This document shows, one piece after another, positions 8,766 to 16,797 of a DNA stretch of 36,505 bases. The position numbers were made by a program, and so were the translations under genes. The DNA is from JAUICS01 sp964384335 (GTDB lineage Bacteria > Pseudomonadota > Alphaproteobacteria > Micavibrionales > Micavibrionaceae). Position 1 is the first letter of the stretch. Each line of letters starts with the position of its first letter. The notes beneath the pieces are model-generated. The model ran no database searches, had not been told where the DNA came from, and worked only from the letters and a program-made list of their open reading frames with translations. The stretch is taken from contig CAYLKN010000020.1 of the NCBI GenBank assembly GCA_964384335.1, positions 1 to 36,505 of the forward strand. Reading direction: 5' to 3'.

Positions 8766-10919
8766 ATGACAGAATCTAACGCTTCATCTGCGCTTCAGAG
8801 CCGACAGTCGCTGTCTGCGCAAACGGCCGGAAATAATACGCAGGTCCGCGCACGCGCAGTTGATATTCCGCCATCCCTGCCAGCGCGGACAGAGCCGGTT
8901 ACTGTACGCGGCGAAGTGGTTGAGACCGCAAGGGACGGCCGTGTCCGTATTGAAACGCATCAGGGGGAAATCCGGGTGCGTGTACAGGAAGGTCCCCGTT
9001 TTCAAAACGGGCAACAGGTAAGTGTGGAAATTCCCCCGCGTCAGAACCCGCGCCAGGTTACAATCAGGGTATTGCCGCCTGAATCCGGACAGGCCGCTCA
9101 GAAACCGCCACCAGAAACATTCAGTGCCGATACCCGGATAGCCCGGAAAGTAAACCTGGATGAACAGACATTAAGGAACCTGTCGCAAGGCGCGGCTTCC
9201 AGAACGGCTGGTGTTCTGACGGGCGCACAAAACCGGATCTCCGAACATGTTATCAGATTAACGCCCCTGCCCCGGACTATACAGGCGGTAACAACCGCTT
9301 CCGGCGCCGGGGCGTCTGTCGTCATCCCGCAGATCAAAACGGGTCAGAGTTTCCTTCTTTCTCTGGCAGGCGGGGAAAAAAGCGGCCAAACCGGAACCAA
9401 CACGGTGAACACTGCCGGACATCTTCAGGTTCTGCAGACCGCGTCTGGCACCGGCGTTCTGTCGCCGTCAAAAATTATTCAGGGTTCAGGCGACGGGCAG
9501 ACAGTGCAGAAAACAAATCTGACCCTGTTTTCCTTTAATTTTTCTGCCCCGGGCCTGAGCATAAAACCTGCGTCTTTTCAGATCCTCTCCCTCAGTGCCG
9601 CGCCCGGTTTGCAAACGGGAACACCGGAAAACATGCGGAACGGTTTTATGCTGGCCCCTACGTCTGCCGAACCGTCAAATTTCCAGAATCTGATCACAAA
9701 TTCTGAGACCGGTTCCGGGACCGGGCGGATTTTCTCTTATCTACAAAAAAACAGCGCTTTCCAGGCAACGGTGACAAATCTTTCCGCTGCGGCTTTCCGG
9801 ATTATACCGGCGGGAACGGAAACCGCAGTCAAAGAGATCGGATCCGGGGCCGTATCCGGCGCGGGCATTTTGCAGTCACAGGTTACTCTTGCACAATCAG
9901 GAAATATCAAAGCATCTGAAATGCCTGCGTTAAAGGCGGCCGTTATCGGTACGGCACCCGGGCAGATTCCGGTTGTACAGCTTCTGAGTGCGGGCGGAAT
10001 GCAGCCTTTGTCAGCGGGCTCGATTTTCCTCATGGAATCCTCAATCCCTGCCGTTCCAACCGGGACGGAGATTACGCTTGCAACGGCGGGACTGGTAAAC
10101 ACCGGTGACACAGAGGGGATGGCCGGACAACCCGGACAAAAATTTCCTCCTGCTTTTTCCCCGGCGCTTTCGCCGGGCTCGTCCTCTCTCACCTCCCCGG
10201 TGCCCCAGCCGGTACCGCATTTCATGCAGCCGGGCGTGTGGGGCGCAATGAGCGATCTTTTTAAAACAACGCAGCAAAACCCGGCGGATGTGCAGTCATC
10301 GTTCGCGTTCGGCGGCGGGGCTCAGGGGGGTATTGCAACGACGGGCTCATCCCCGGCAGTTATGGGTGCGGCCGCACTGGTTTTCATTGCTGCGGCCCGT
10401 AACGGGGAGCTTGGGTCCTGGTTCGGTGAAAGGGCAATGTCAGTAATCCGGAAAGAGGGCAGGATGGATCTTTTCCAGACTGTCAGCAGGGACGCGGGCG
10501 GCATATCCAAACCTTCCCGGGAACAGGCGGGCGCACCGGAATGGCGGGGCCACAGCTTTCCGCTCATACATAACGGAGACGTTCACAAGATTGCCATGTG
10601 GTACCGTCAGGAGAAGAATGACAATCCGCAGGATGACGGGGCGGAAAACGACAAAAAGGCATCCACCCGTTTTCTGTTCGATTTATCGCTTGACCGTATG
10701 GGGCCTGTCCAGCTTGACGGACTTATAAGGGGGGAGCGTATGGATATGATTTTGCGCACCGCGCACCCTCTGTCGGAAGAGATGCGCCGTCATATGCGCG
10801 GGCTTTATGTTCGTGCGGTGGAGCAGGCGGATCTTTACGGCGAACTGAAATTCATAAGCGGCATTGAATCCATGATTTCGGATGCGGAGGACGGTACGGA
10901 CTGGTCCGATGTTTTATAG
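8766..10919 (+). CDS. FliK-like flagellar hook-length control protein
   Basis: This 717-residue protein has the FliK architecture. A short N-terminal domain (about 45-100: VRGEVVETARDGRVRIETHQ) is followed by a long low-complexity middle rich in Ala, Gly, Ser, Thr, Pro and Gln (about 110-540). A folded C-terminal domain (about 590-717) contains FLFDLSLDRMGPVQLDGLI and then MDMILRTAHPLSEEMRRHM. That C-terminus resembles the Flg_hook domain, which switches export specificity once the ruler has measured the hook. It lies 115 bases downstream of flhG, which supports a flagellar role. The exact name is uncertain because the ruler region evolves fast. It is longer than typical enteric FliK (about 400). 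Confidence 0.75.
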   Translation: MTESNASSALQSRQSLSAQTAGNNTQVRARAVDIPPSLPARTEPVTVRGEVVETARDGRVRIETHQGEIRVRVQEGPRFQNGQQVSVEIPPRQNPRQVTIRVLPPESGQAAQKPPPETFSADTRIARKVNLDEQTLRNLSQGAASRTAGVLTGAQNRISEHVIRLTPLPRTIQAVTTASGAGASVVIPQIKTGQSFLLSLAGGEKSGQTGTNTVNTAGHLQVLQTASGTGVLSPSKIIQGSGDGQTVQKTNLTLFSFNFSAPGLSIKPASFQILSLSAAPGLQTGTPENMRNGFMLAPTSAEPSNFQNLITNSETGSGTGRIFSYLQKNSAFQATVTNLSAAAFRIIPAGTETAVKEIGSGAVSGAGILQSQVTLAQSGNIKASEMPALKAAVIGTAPGQIPVVQLLSAGGMQPLSAGSIFLMESSIPAVPTGTEITLATAGLVNTGDTEGMAGQPGQKFPPAFSPALSPGSSSLTSPVPQPVPHFMQPGVWGAMSDLFKTTQQNPADVQSSFAFGGGAQGGIATTGSSPAVMGAAALVFIAAARNGELGSWFGERAMSVIRKEGRMDLFQTVSRDAGGISKPSREQAGAPEWRGHSFPLIHNGDVHKIAMWYRQEKNDNPQDDGAENDKKASTRFLFDLSLDRMGPVQLDGLIRGERMDMILRTAHPLSEEMRRHMRGLYVRAVEQADLYGELKFISGIESMISDAEDGTDWSDVL

Positions 10920-10927
10920 TGCCCTGA

Positions 10928-11578
10928 TTACCCTCCTTTAAAGCCGGTTGCCGCAACATATATTTCCGCGCTTTCCTTGCGGCTTGAAGGCGGCTTGACG
11001 TGTCTGACTGTTTTGAAATCCGCCTTCATCTGGTCGAGCAGGGTTTTCTCCGTCCCGCCCTCAAACACCTTTGCAACAAAATGACCGCCGGGTTTTAAAA
11101 CCGCGCAGGCGAAATCGTATGCCGCCTCGACCAATGCCATGATACGCAAGTGATCCGTCCCTTTATGACCTGTGGTGTTTGGCGCCATATCGCTTAAAAC
11201 ACAATCGGCGTTTCCATCCAGAAGGGTTTTCAGAGTCTCCGGCGCGTCGTCTTCCATGAAATCCATTTGTAAAACCTCCACGTTCTCAAGTGGTTCAATG
11301 GCAAGAAGATCAAGCGCGATAATGCGCGCTGCCCCTTTTTCCGCCGCAACCTGACACCACGCGCCGGGTGCGGCGCCAAGATCGACAACCACATCGCCGG
11401 GCTTTACAAGCTTCAGCTTTTCGTCAAGCTCTTTCAGCTTGAAGGCGGAGCGCGCCCTGTAGCCCGCCTGCCTTGCCTGTTGCACATACGGGTCTTTATC
11501 CTGCCTTTGAAGCCAGAATCTGGAAGATTGCTTTCTGGTTTTCCGTGATTGGCTTTTAGACTGTTTTCCGCTGGACAT
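10928..11578 (-). CDS. rlmE: 23S rRNA (uridine-2'-O) methyltransferase RlmE
   Basis: RlmE (FtsJ/RrmJ) methylates U2552 in the A-loop of 23S rRNA using S-adenosylmethionine. The 216-residue protein has a basic N-terminal tail (KQSKSQSRKTRKQSSRFW). Next are RARSAFKLKELDEK, the SAM-binding VVVDLGAAPGAWCQVAAEK and CVLSDMAPNTTGH. All four catalytic residues of the K-D-K-E tetrad can be placed: K47, D130, K170 and E205. It is three bases downstream of the small membrane protein gene and convergent with the FliK-like gene, with only eight bases between stop codons. The length agrees with the family (about 210). Confidence 0.95.
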   Translation of the reverse strand: MSSGKQSKSQSRKTRKQSSRFWLQRQDKDPYVQQARQAGYRARSAFKLKELDEKLKLVKPGDVVVDLGAAPGAWCQVAAEKGAARIIALDLLAIEPLENVEVLQMDFMEDDAPETLKTLLDGNADCVLSDMAPNTTGHKGTDHLRIMALVEAAYDFACAVLKPGGHFVAKVFEGGTEKTLLDQMKADFKTVRHVKPPSSRKESAEIYVAATGFKGG

Positions 11579-11581
11579 AAT

Positions 11582-11950
11582 CTATAAAACCATAATGAAG
11601 CTTGAAGCCGTAAACGCCATGAAAAACAGACTTATTGAGACGGCAAGATACAGATATCCCTTTGTATTGGGTGAAAACCAGGACAGAAGCAGAAAAAGCA
11701 TGATAAAAAGAGAATACAGCACAAGCCCCCGGTGATAAAGGCTGCTGTCCAGAAAACCCAGAATCCCGGTTTTGAAACCCATGCCTTCGATAATTTCGAC
11801 CTGAAGACGGAGTGTCAGGATGCAGGACAGAACGAAAGCTGACGACTTGATCCGCTGGCCCTTATGCACGGTTAAAAGCGCAACGGGAAGCCAGATCAGA
11901 TCAAGCCAGGCATGGATGTCAAAATTCTGAAAACTGTAAAAAATATTCAT
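11582..11950 (-). CDS. Small polytopic membrane protein of unknown function
   Basis: I do not recognise the family of this 122-residue protein. It appears to have four hydrophobic segments: near residues 18-30, 37-52 (SSAFVLSCILTLRLQVEI), 72-92 (GLVLYSLFIMLFLLLSWF) and 97-121 (GYLYLAVSISLFFMAFTA). A polar loop of LEGMGF/FLDSSLYHRG type lies between the second and third. It starts MNIFYSFQNFDIHAWLDLIW. It is the first gene of a two-gene unit with rlmE, which starts three bases after its stop. That spacing suggests coupling, not a functional link. It diverges from the M48 protease. Confidence 0.7.
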   Translation of the reverse strand: MNIFYSFQNFDIHAWLDLIWLPVALLTVHKGQRIKSSAFVLSCILTLRLQVEIIEGMGFKTGILGFLDSSLYHRGLVLYSLFIMLFLLLSWFSPNTKGYLYLAVSISLFFMAFTASSFIMVL

Positions 11951-12039
11951 ATATCTGTTTTAAGCGGGGTTTGAACCCTATATCCTTTGAAGAATTAAAC
12001 TGTAACAGAATTCCGCGCAAGGGCGAATGGATATATGAA

Positions 12040-13419
12040 ATGAAAACGGCTCGCGTAAAATTTCACAGCCTTATTACCGGCATAGTTGCAGGCATATTGT
12101 GCATTGTTTTTCTTTCGGGCGAACTTCGCGCCCAGAGTATAATCAGGGATACGGAAACCGAGAATACGATCAGAACGTGGTTTGAACCGGTCGTCGAGGC
12201 GGCGGATATGAATCTGGACTCTATCCGCATTATTCTTGTTAACGACAGCCAGATAAACGCGTTTGTTGCGGGTGGGCCGAATATCTTCATATATTCGGGC
12301 CTTATTCTGTATACGGAAACCCCGGGCGAGCTTATCGGCGTTCTGGCTCACGAGCTGGGACATATTAGCGGCGGGCACCTGGTGCGCGGGCGGGATGCGA
12401 TGGAGAAAGCCTCCTACGAAAGTCTTCTCGGCTCTATCCTCGGGGTCGGCACGGCCCTCCTGACGGGAGAGCCGGGTGCGGGAACCGCCATAACATCCGG
12501 CTTTCAGTCAACGGCCCTGCGGCGATATCTGGCCCACAGCCGGGTTCAGGAATCCAGTGCGGATCAGGCGGCCTTAACCGCCATGGAAAAAGCCGGATAC
12601 AATCCGGAAGGCCTGACCAGTTTCCTTAGAAAGCTGCAGTCCCTCGAAGATCCCGGACGGCAGACAGAGGAGTCCGAGTATCTGCGGACACACCCGCTCA
12701 CTGAGAACCGGATCAGACTGCTTGAAAATGCGGTGTTGCATTCGGAACACACAAATGAGAAATGGCCAGAAGAGTGGACGGAACAGCACAGCCGGATGAA
12801 GGCGAAGCTTATGGGTTATATTCATCCTGAGCAGGTTGTCTGGGCCTATGATGACCGCGACCATAGCGTGGCGGCTGAATACGCCCGCGCAATTGCAGAT
12901 TACAGGATGAACAGGCCGGAGGAAGCACTTGGCAAAATCAATGCGCTTATTGAGCGTGAACCTCAGAATCCTTTCTTTTATGAATTAAAAGGACAGATGC
13001 TGTTCGATTTCGGACGGATAGAAGAGTCCATCGCCGCATATGAGATTGCCAGCCGCTACGCACCCGAAAGCGGGCTTATCAAAATGGCCTATGCGCATGC
13101 CCTGATCGAAGAAGACAGAAAAAATACGGACAATATTGAAAAAGCGTTATCCCTCCTTAAACAGGCCGAACTGGAGGAGCAGAGATCCCCGCGCCTGCAC
13201 CGTTTGCTGGCTACCGCATACGGCATCCGGGGCCGGCAGGATATGGCCCGGCTTCACCTTGCGGAGGTAGCGGTTTTGAAAACAGACTGGGAAAACGCCA
13301 GGGATCTGGCCCGCAGAGCGAAGGAGGGGTTTGCCGAGGGATCCCGTGAATGGCTGAAGGCCGATGATTTGCTTAGATTTATCGAACAGAACGGAAAATT
13401 TGATGAGAATAAACAATGA
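12040..13419 (+). CDS. M48 metalloprotease with TPR repeats, BepA-like
   Basis: This periplasmic zinc protease resembles BepA/YfgC, which guards outer-membrane protein and LPS-transport assembly. With the ATG at 12040 it has 459 residues. It begins with a signal peptide (MKTARVKFHSLITGIVAGIL, then LSGELRA with cleavage before Q). The zinc motif HELGH is at residues 104-108 and the third ligand is probably E171 in QESSAD. A C-terminal half of TPR-like helices (about 265-450) follows. An in-frame TTG at 11971 would add 23 residues in front of the signal peptide; I consider that start less likely. The DsbA-like gene begins 93 bases downstream. BepA and disulfide enzymes both act on LptD, so pairing with DsbA is plausible. 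Confidence 0.88.
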   Translation: MKTARVKFHSLITGIVAGILCIVFLSGELRAQSIIRDTETENTIRTWFEPVVEAADMNLDSIRIILVNDSQINAFVAGGPNIFIYSGLILYTETPGELIGVLAHELGHISGGHLVRGRDAMEKASYESLLGSILGVGTALLTGEPGAGTAITSGFQSTALRRYLAHSRVQESSADQAALTAMEKAGYNPEGLTSFLRKLQSLEDPGRQTEESEYLRTHPLTENRIRLLENAVLHSEHTNEKWPEEWTEQHSRMKAKLMGYIHPEQVVWAYDDRDHSVAAEYARAIADYRMNRPEEALGKINALIEREPQNPFFYELKGQMLFDFGRIEESIAAYEIASRYAPESGLIKMAYAHALIEEDRKNTDNIEKALSLLKQAELEEQRSPRLHRLLATAYGIRGRQDMARLHLAEVAVLKTDWENARDLARRAKEGFAEGSREWLKADDLLRFIEQNGKFDENKQ

Positions 13420-13512
13420 AACAGGTCCAGTTTTAAGCTTAAGTCTGATACAAAAGATGACGGCGGTGCAGTTTGTGTTTACAATTAATCATGTAACTTA
13501 CGGGAGTAAATG

Positions 13513-14289
13513 ATGAAACATATCGAAAAAATTTTTCTGGGGCTTGCGTTACTGCTGGTTTTAATTGCGGTATCTATCGGGTTCTCGGTTAACTGGGTAT
13601 CCTCCGCAAAGGCCGACCAGTTTACAGAAAGTCAGAAAGAGCAGATTGAAACGGTTATCCGGGATTACCTGATGGAAAACCCCTCTCTGATAATCGACAG
13701 TATCAACGAATACAGAAACCGCCAGCAAATCGCAGAGCGGGAAAAGCAGCAGGAAGCTCTGCAGACCAAAAGAGCCGAGCTTGAAAAAAGTTCCAGCCCT
13801 TTTGCCGGGAAAGAAGATGCAGCGGTTACCGTTGTCGAGTTTTTTGATTATAACTGCGGATATTGTAAACGTGCCCTTGACGGGGTTGCCCGGCTTATCG
13901 AGGAAAATGAAGATGTCAAAGTCGTTTTCAAAGAATTTCCAATCCTTTCGGAAAGCTCGGATCTTGCGGCAAGATGGGCACTGGCGGCCGATAAGCAGGA
14001 CAGGTATTTTGACTATCACGCGGCACTGATGGAATTCAGAGGGCCAAAAAATGAGCAAACCCTGTCGAGCATGGCTGAGTCTCTGGGCCTTGATGTTCAA
14101 CAAATGAAGAATGACGCCAATTCGGAAGAGGTCAGAGAGGAAATAGCCCAAACCAGAGCCCTTGCCAGCGACCTTGGTATCAGCGGCACGCCCGCCTTTA
14201 TAATCGGGGATCAGCTTTCACCTGGATTTGTGCCTTATGAAACTATGAGCGAAATGGTAAGAACGGCACGCAGAGAAGCCGGCAATTAG
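13513..14289 (+). CDS. DsbA-family thiol:disulfide oxidoreductase
   Basis: This 258-residue periplasmic thioredoxin-fold protein is of the DsbA/ScsC/DsbG type (COG1651). An N-terminal membrane anchor or signal (IFLGLALLLVLIAVSIGF) is followed by a helical region with an ENPSLIIDSINEYRNRQQ segment. The catalytic fold begins at VTVVEFFDYNCGYCKRAL, with the redox pair CGYC at about residues 115-118. The cis-proline loop is GTPAFIIG. Two adjacent ATGs exist (13510 and 13513); GGGAG at 13502-13506 is better spaced for the second. It could introduce or isomerise disulfides in envelope proteins. The DsbD/ScsB-like gene at 23481 is a candidate reductant for such a partner. Confidence 0.9.
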   Translation: MKHIEKIFLGLALLLVLIAVSIGFSVNWVSSAKADQFTESQKEQIETVIRDYLMENPSLIIDSINEYRNRQQIAEREKQQEALQTKRAELEKSSSPFAGKEDAAVTVVEFFDYNCGYCKRALDGVARLIEENEDVKVVFKEFPILSESSDLAARWALAADKQDRYFDYHAALMEFRGPKNEQTLSSMAESLGLDVQQMKNDANSEEVREEIAQTRALASDLGISGTPAFIIGDQLSPGFVPYETMSEMVRTARREAGN

Positions 14290-14303
14290 GCAGAATTCTG
14301 AAC

Positions 14304-14930
14304 CTAATAATCATATCTTTCCCGGAATTCCCGGGGAAGATACTCGCCAGGGTTCATGACCGGAACAACGTATCTGGAATTCGTTTCCGCCAGTATTATT
14401 CCGTTATCATCTACAATATAGCCAATAACTACTTCCTGCTCGCGGTCGAAAAGAGAGCTCCCAGATTTTTGGGTTTTCAGAACTTCTTCCCTGGTTTTTT
14501 CCTCAGGAACGCCCTTATAGGAAAAGTCTGACGGCGCATCAACATATGGGCGGACAATCACACCTTCGGTAGGGCGTGTAAGAACGGTGAAGTCCATATT
14601 CGTAAATGCCTCCCTCAAATAAAAATCGAGCAATATTTCGAGTCGCCCGGGATTCTCTGGCATGGCCAAGTAGAAATTGTCAACGATACCGCGTGTATCA
14701 TTAAGTATTTGTAATGCCACCTGATTGGCGACGTTCCGCCAGCGTTCCTCAAAAGCCCGGTCTAGTTCGTCGGCGACATCCGGCCGGACCGGCTCCCGGG
14801 GGACAGGTTGATGGAAACGATAACCCTCACCAATCGGAAAAGGCTGATATATCGTCTGCTCACATGCGGTAAGAGTTAAAAACGCTGCGGACATGGCAAG
14901 TGCGGGAAACGAAAGAAACTTTAAAGTCAT
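14304..14930 (-). CDS. Putative outer-membrane lipoprotein, unknown function
   Basis: The 208-residue protein starts MTLKFLSFPALAMSAAFLTLTAC. This is a clear lipoprotein signal with lipobox LTAC, so Cys23 should be lipidated. The next residues are Glu-Gln, so an Asp+2 inner-membrane retention signal is absent and outer-membrane sorting is likely. The mature part has a Pro-rich start (HQPVPREPVRPD), a helical segment and a DNFYLAMPENPGRLEILLDFYLREAF stretch. It looks folded, but I cannot place it in a family. It is convergent with the DsbA-like gene (14 bases apart). Region 14931-15053, upstream, holds only A+T-rich sequence and no clear promoter. Confidence 0.75.
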   Translation of the reverse strand: MTLKFLSFPALAMSAAFLTLTACEQTIYQPFPIGEGYRFHQPVPREPVRPDVADELDRAFEERWRNVANQVALQILNDTRGIVDNFYLAMPENPGRLEILLDFYLREAFTNMDFTVLTRPTEGVIVRPYVDAPSDFSYKGVPEEKTREEVLKTQKSGSSLFDREQEVVIGYIVDDNGIILAETNSRYVVPVMNPGEYLPREFRERYDY

Positions 14931-15053
14931 GAGATTACTGGACGTGTCATAAAAATTTTAACAAATAAGAGTATACCACCCCGTTTTTTGAGGCGGCAAG
15001 GGAATTTCCCTTTGGTCTGAACATTTCCACGAGGATATTTATCAGGTCCGTAT

Positions 15054-16595
15054 TCAGGCAACCCTGTTTTTTTTGTCCGGCGAAGAAAGCTGCTCTATGA
15101 TGCCTGTTGTGCTTTTCCCTTCAAGAATGGAGCAGAAATAAACTTCTCCGCCGTATCTTTTAACTGTTGCGGCCTCGGGAAGTGTCTGCGGGGAATAATC
15201 GCCGCCCTTAAAATAAATATCGGGTTTCAGGGCATCCAGAATAAGACACGCCTGATCGTTTTCTTCGTCTCTTTCCCCAAAAATCACAACCATGTCCACG
15301 GCCTTCAAAGCTGCAAGAACAAGTGCCCTGTCTTTTTGCGGGTTGGCGGGGCGGTCTTCACCTTTCAGTCTTCTTACCGAGTTATCGCAGTTCAGGCCGA
15401 TTATAAGTCTGTCGCAAAGCCGGCGCGCCTCTGTAAGATAGGCGATATGACCGCTATGAATAATATCGAAACAGCCGTTTGTAAAGCCGACCTTACGGCC
15501 ATTTGCCTGCCATCTATGAATGATCTCTTCGGGGGTTTCCCACTCATCAAAAATCATTTCATCAGGTGATCCATAATCCTTGTGCAGAATTGCAAGGGTT
15601 GGGTCATCCTGAGTTAACGCTTTTCGCACTTCCTCTTTACGGACAGGTGCAGTCCCGACTTTCTGGACAACCAGACGGGCGCAGATACCGCCGAGATCTG
15701 CCGCTTCCACAAGATCCGATCCGGATCCGACACAGGCGCCGATTGTTGCGATAACCGTATCTCCTGCCCCTGTAACGTCATAGACCTCAACAGGCCTGGC
15801 AGGTCTGTGCACCGGATTATCAAGACTGGCGGCCTCAAGAATCGTCATGCCTTTTTCGGACCGGGTAGCGATAACGGCCCGGATATCGTTGTCGGTAATT
15901 AATTTTTTGCTTGCGGCCACGACATCCGCATCCGTTTCAACGGGCATTCCGAACGTGGCGAGCGAAAGCTCTTTTTTATTGGGCGTGACAACGTCGGCAC
16001 CGCTGTATTTTTTGAAATCGGTTCCGCGTGGATCGACCAGAACGGGAATGTTTTTCTGCCTGGACTTCTGTATTGTTTCCTGGCACAGACGAGGGGTGAG
16101 GACACCAAGACCGTAATCGGAGAGAATGACCGCTTTCACACATCCAAGTACATTCGAGATGCGTTCGAGAAGGATATCCTCGTCATTGCCGCTTACAGGG
16201 AATTTTGATTCGATATCACTTCTGAAAACCTGCTGCGGCCCCACCATAAAGCGCGTTTTTAAGGTTGTGGGCCGCTCATCTGTCTCATGAATATCCGAGA
16301 TATTTTCAACTTTTTCACCTAACAGTCTCTTTAACTGGGATCCGGCCTCATCTCGTCCGCAGATACCAACGCAATAACACTGTAAACCAAGGCCTGAAAG
16401 ATTGGCGACCAGATTGCCCGCGCCGCCGAGTGTATAGATTTCCCGCTGGATCACCTGAACGGGGATGGGCCCTTCCGATGACAGTCTTTCCGTTTTTCCT
16501 TTCACATAGCGGTCAAGGATAAGATCGCCCACAACCAGAATGGGCAAATTTTCAAACGCATTCAGGCGGGACAGAAAATCATAATCCGTATTCAT
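15054..16595 (-). CDS. hldE: Bifunctional heptose kinase / ADP-heptose synthase
   Basis: HldE makes ADP-heptose for the LPS inner core in the cytoplasm. Its N-terminal PfkB-type domain phosphorylates heptose-7-phosphate, and its C-terminal domain adds AMP from ATP. This 513-residue protein has both. The kinase half (about 1-330) shows VVGDLILDRYVKG and the anion-hole VTGAGDT with catalytic D279. The nucleotidyltransferase half (about 360-513) shows GFTNGCFDIIHSGH, with the HxGH motif at 380-383, and RLKGEDRPANPQKDR. The length agrees with full-length fused HldE (about 475-490) plus a short extension. With kdsB at 5761 it covers the two sugar donors of the core. It diverges from the MshEN-protease gene across 202 bases. 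Confidence 0.95.
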   Translation of the reverse strand: MNTDYDFLSRLNAFENLPILVVGDLILDRYVKGKTERLSSEGPIPVQVIQREIYTLGGAGNLVANLSGLGLQCYCVGICGRDEAGSQLKRLLGEKVENISDIHETDERPTTLKTRFMVGPQQVFRSDIESKFPVSGNDEDILLERISNVLGCVKAVILSDYGLGVLTPRLCQETIQKSRQKNIPVLVDPRGTDFKKYSGADVVTPNKKELSLATFGMPVETDADVVAASKKLITDNDIRAVIATRSEKGMTILEAASLDNPVHRPARPVEVYDVTGAGDTVIATIGACVGSGSDLVEAADLGGICARLVVQKVGTAPVRKEEVRKALTQDDPTLAILHKDYGSPDEMIFDEWETPEEIIHRWQANGRKVGFTNGCFDIIHSGHIAYLTEARRLCDRLIIGLNCDNSVRRLKGEDRPANPQKDRALVLAALKAVDMVVIFGERDEENDQACLILDALKPDIYFKGGDYSPQTLPEAATVKRYGGEVYFCSILEGKSTTGIIEQLSSPDKKNRVA

Positions 16596-16756
16596 GAGAG
16601 AAGAAAAAGCTCCTGAACAAACGACCAGTAAACATAATTATTTAAAATTAGAGCTAAACAGTGCCGCATTGTTTAAATTTCGTCAACCTTTTTGCTGTTT
16701 AATATACATATTCCGGGCATTCGGTTCGGGTGTGAAGAGTAAAGACGCAAAGTAAT

Positions 16757-16777
16757 AAACAGGGCAAAAAACAGGGC
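16757..16777 (+). repeat. Direct repeat AAACAGGGC x2 before the MshEN-protease gene
   Basis: AAACAGGGC occurs at 16757-16765 and again at 16769-16777, 12 bases apart and 21-41 bases upstream of the ATG at 16798. It could be a binding site for a regulator on one face of the helix, or part of the 5' untranslated RNA. Just upstream, GACGCAAAG occurs at 16744-16752. These words recall c-di-GMP-I riboswitch core words but in the wrong order, so no riboswitch is called. I see no ideal Shine-Dalgarno; GAAGAAAAGAGAC at 16778-16790 is the closest. Confidence 0.3.
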
Positions 16778-16797
16778 GAAGAAAAGAGACAAAAATA

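Noticed and set aside
11971..12039. TTG start for the M48 protease adding 23 residues
   Set aside because: It would put 23 polar residues in front of a normal signal peptide; the ATG at 12040 is more credible.
16744..16777. Words resembling the c-di-GMP-I (GEMM) riboswitch core: GACGCAAAG followed by ACAGGGCAAA
   Set aside because: In the riboswitch the CAGGGCAAA word comes before GACGCAAAG; here the order is reversed and the tetraloop-receptor and P3 stem are not visible. An Infernal search with RF01051 would decide; a significant hit would reverse this.
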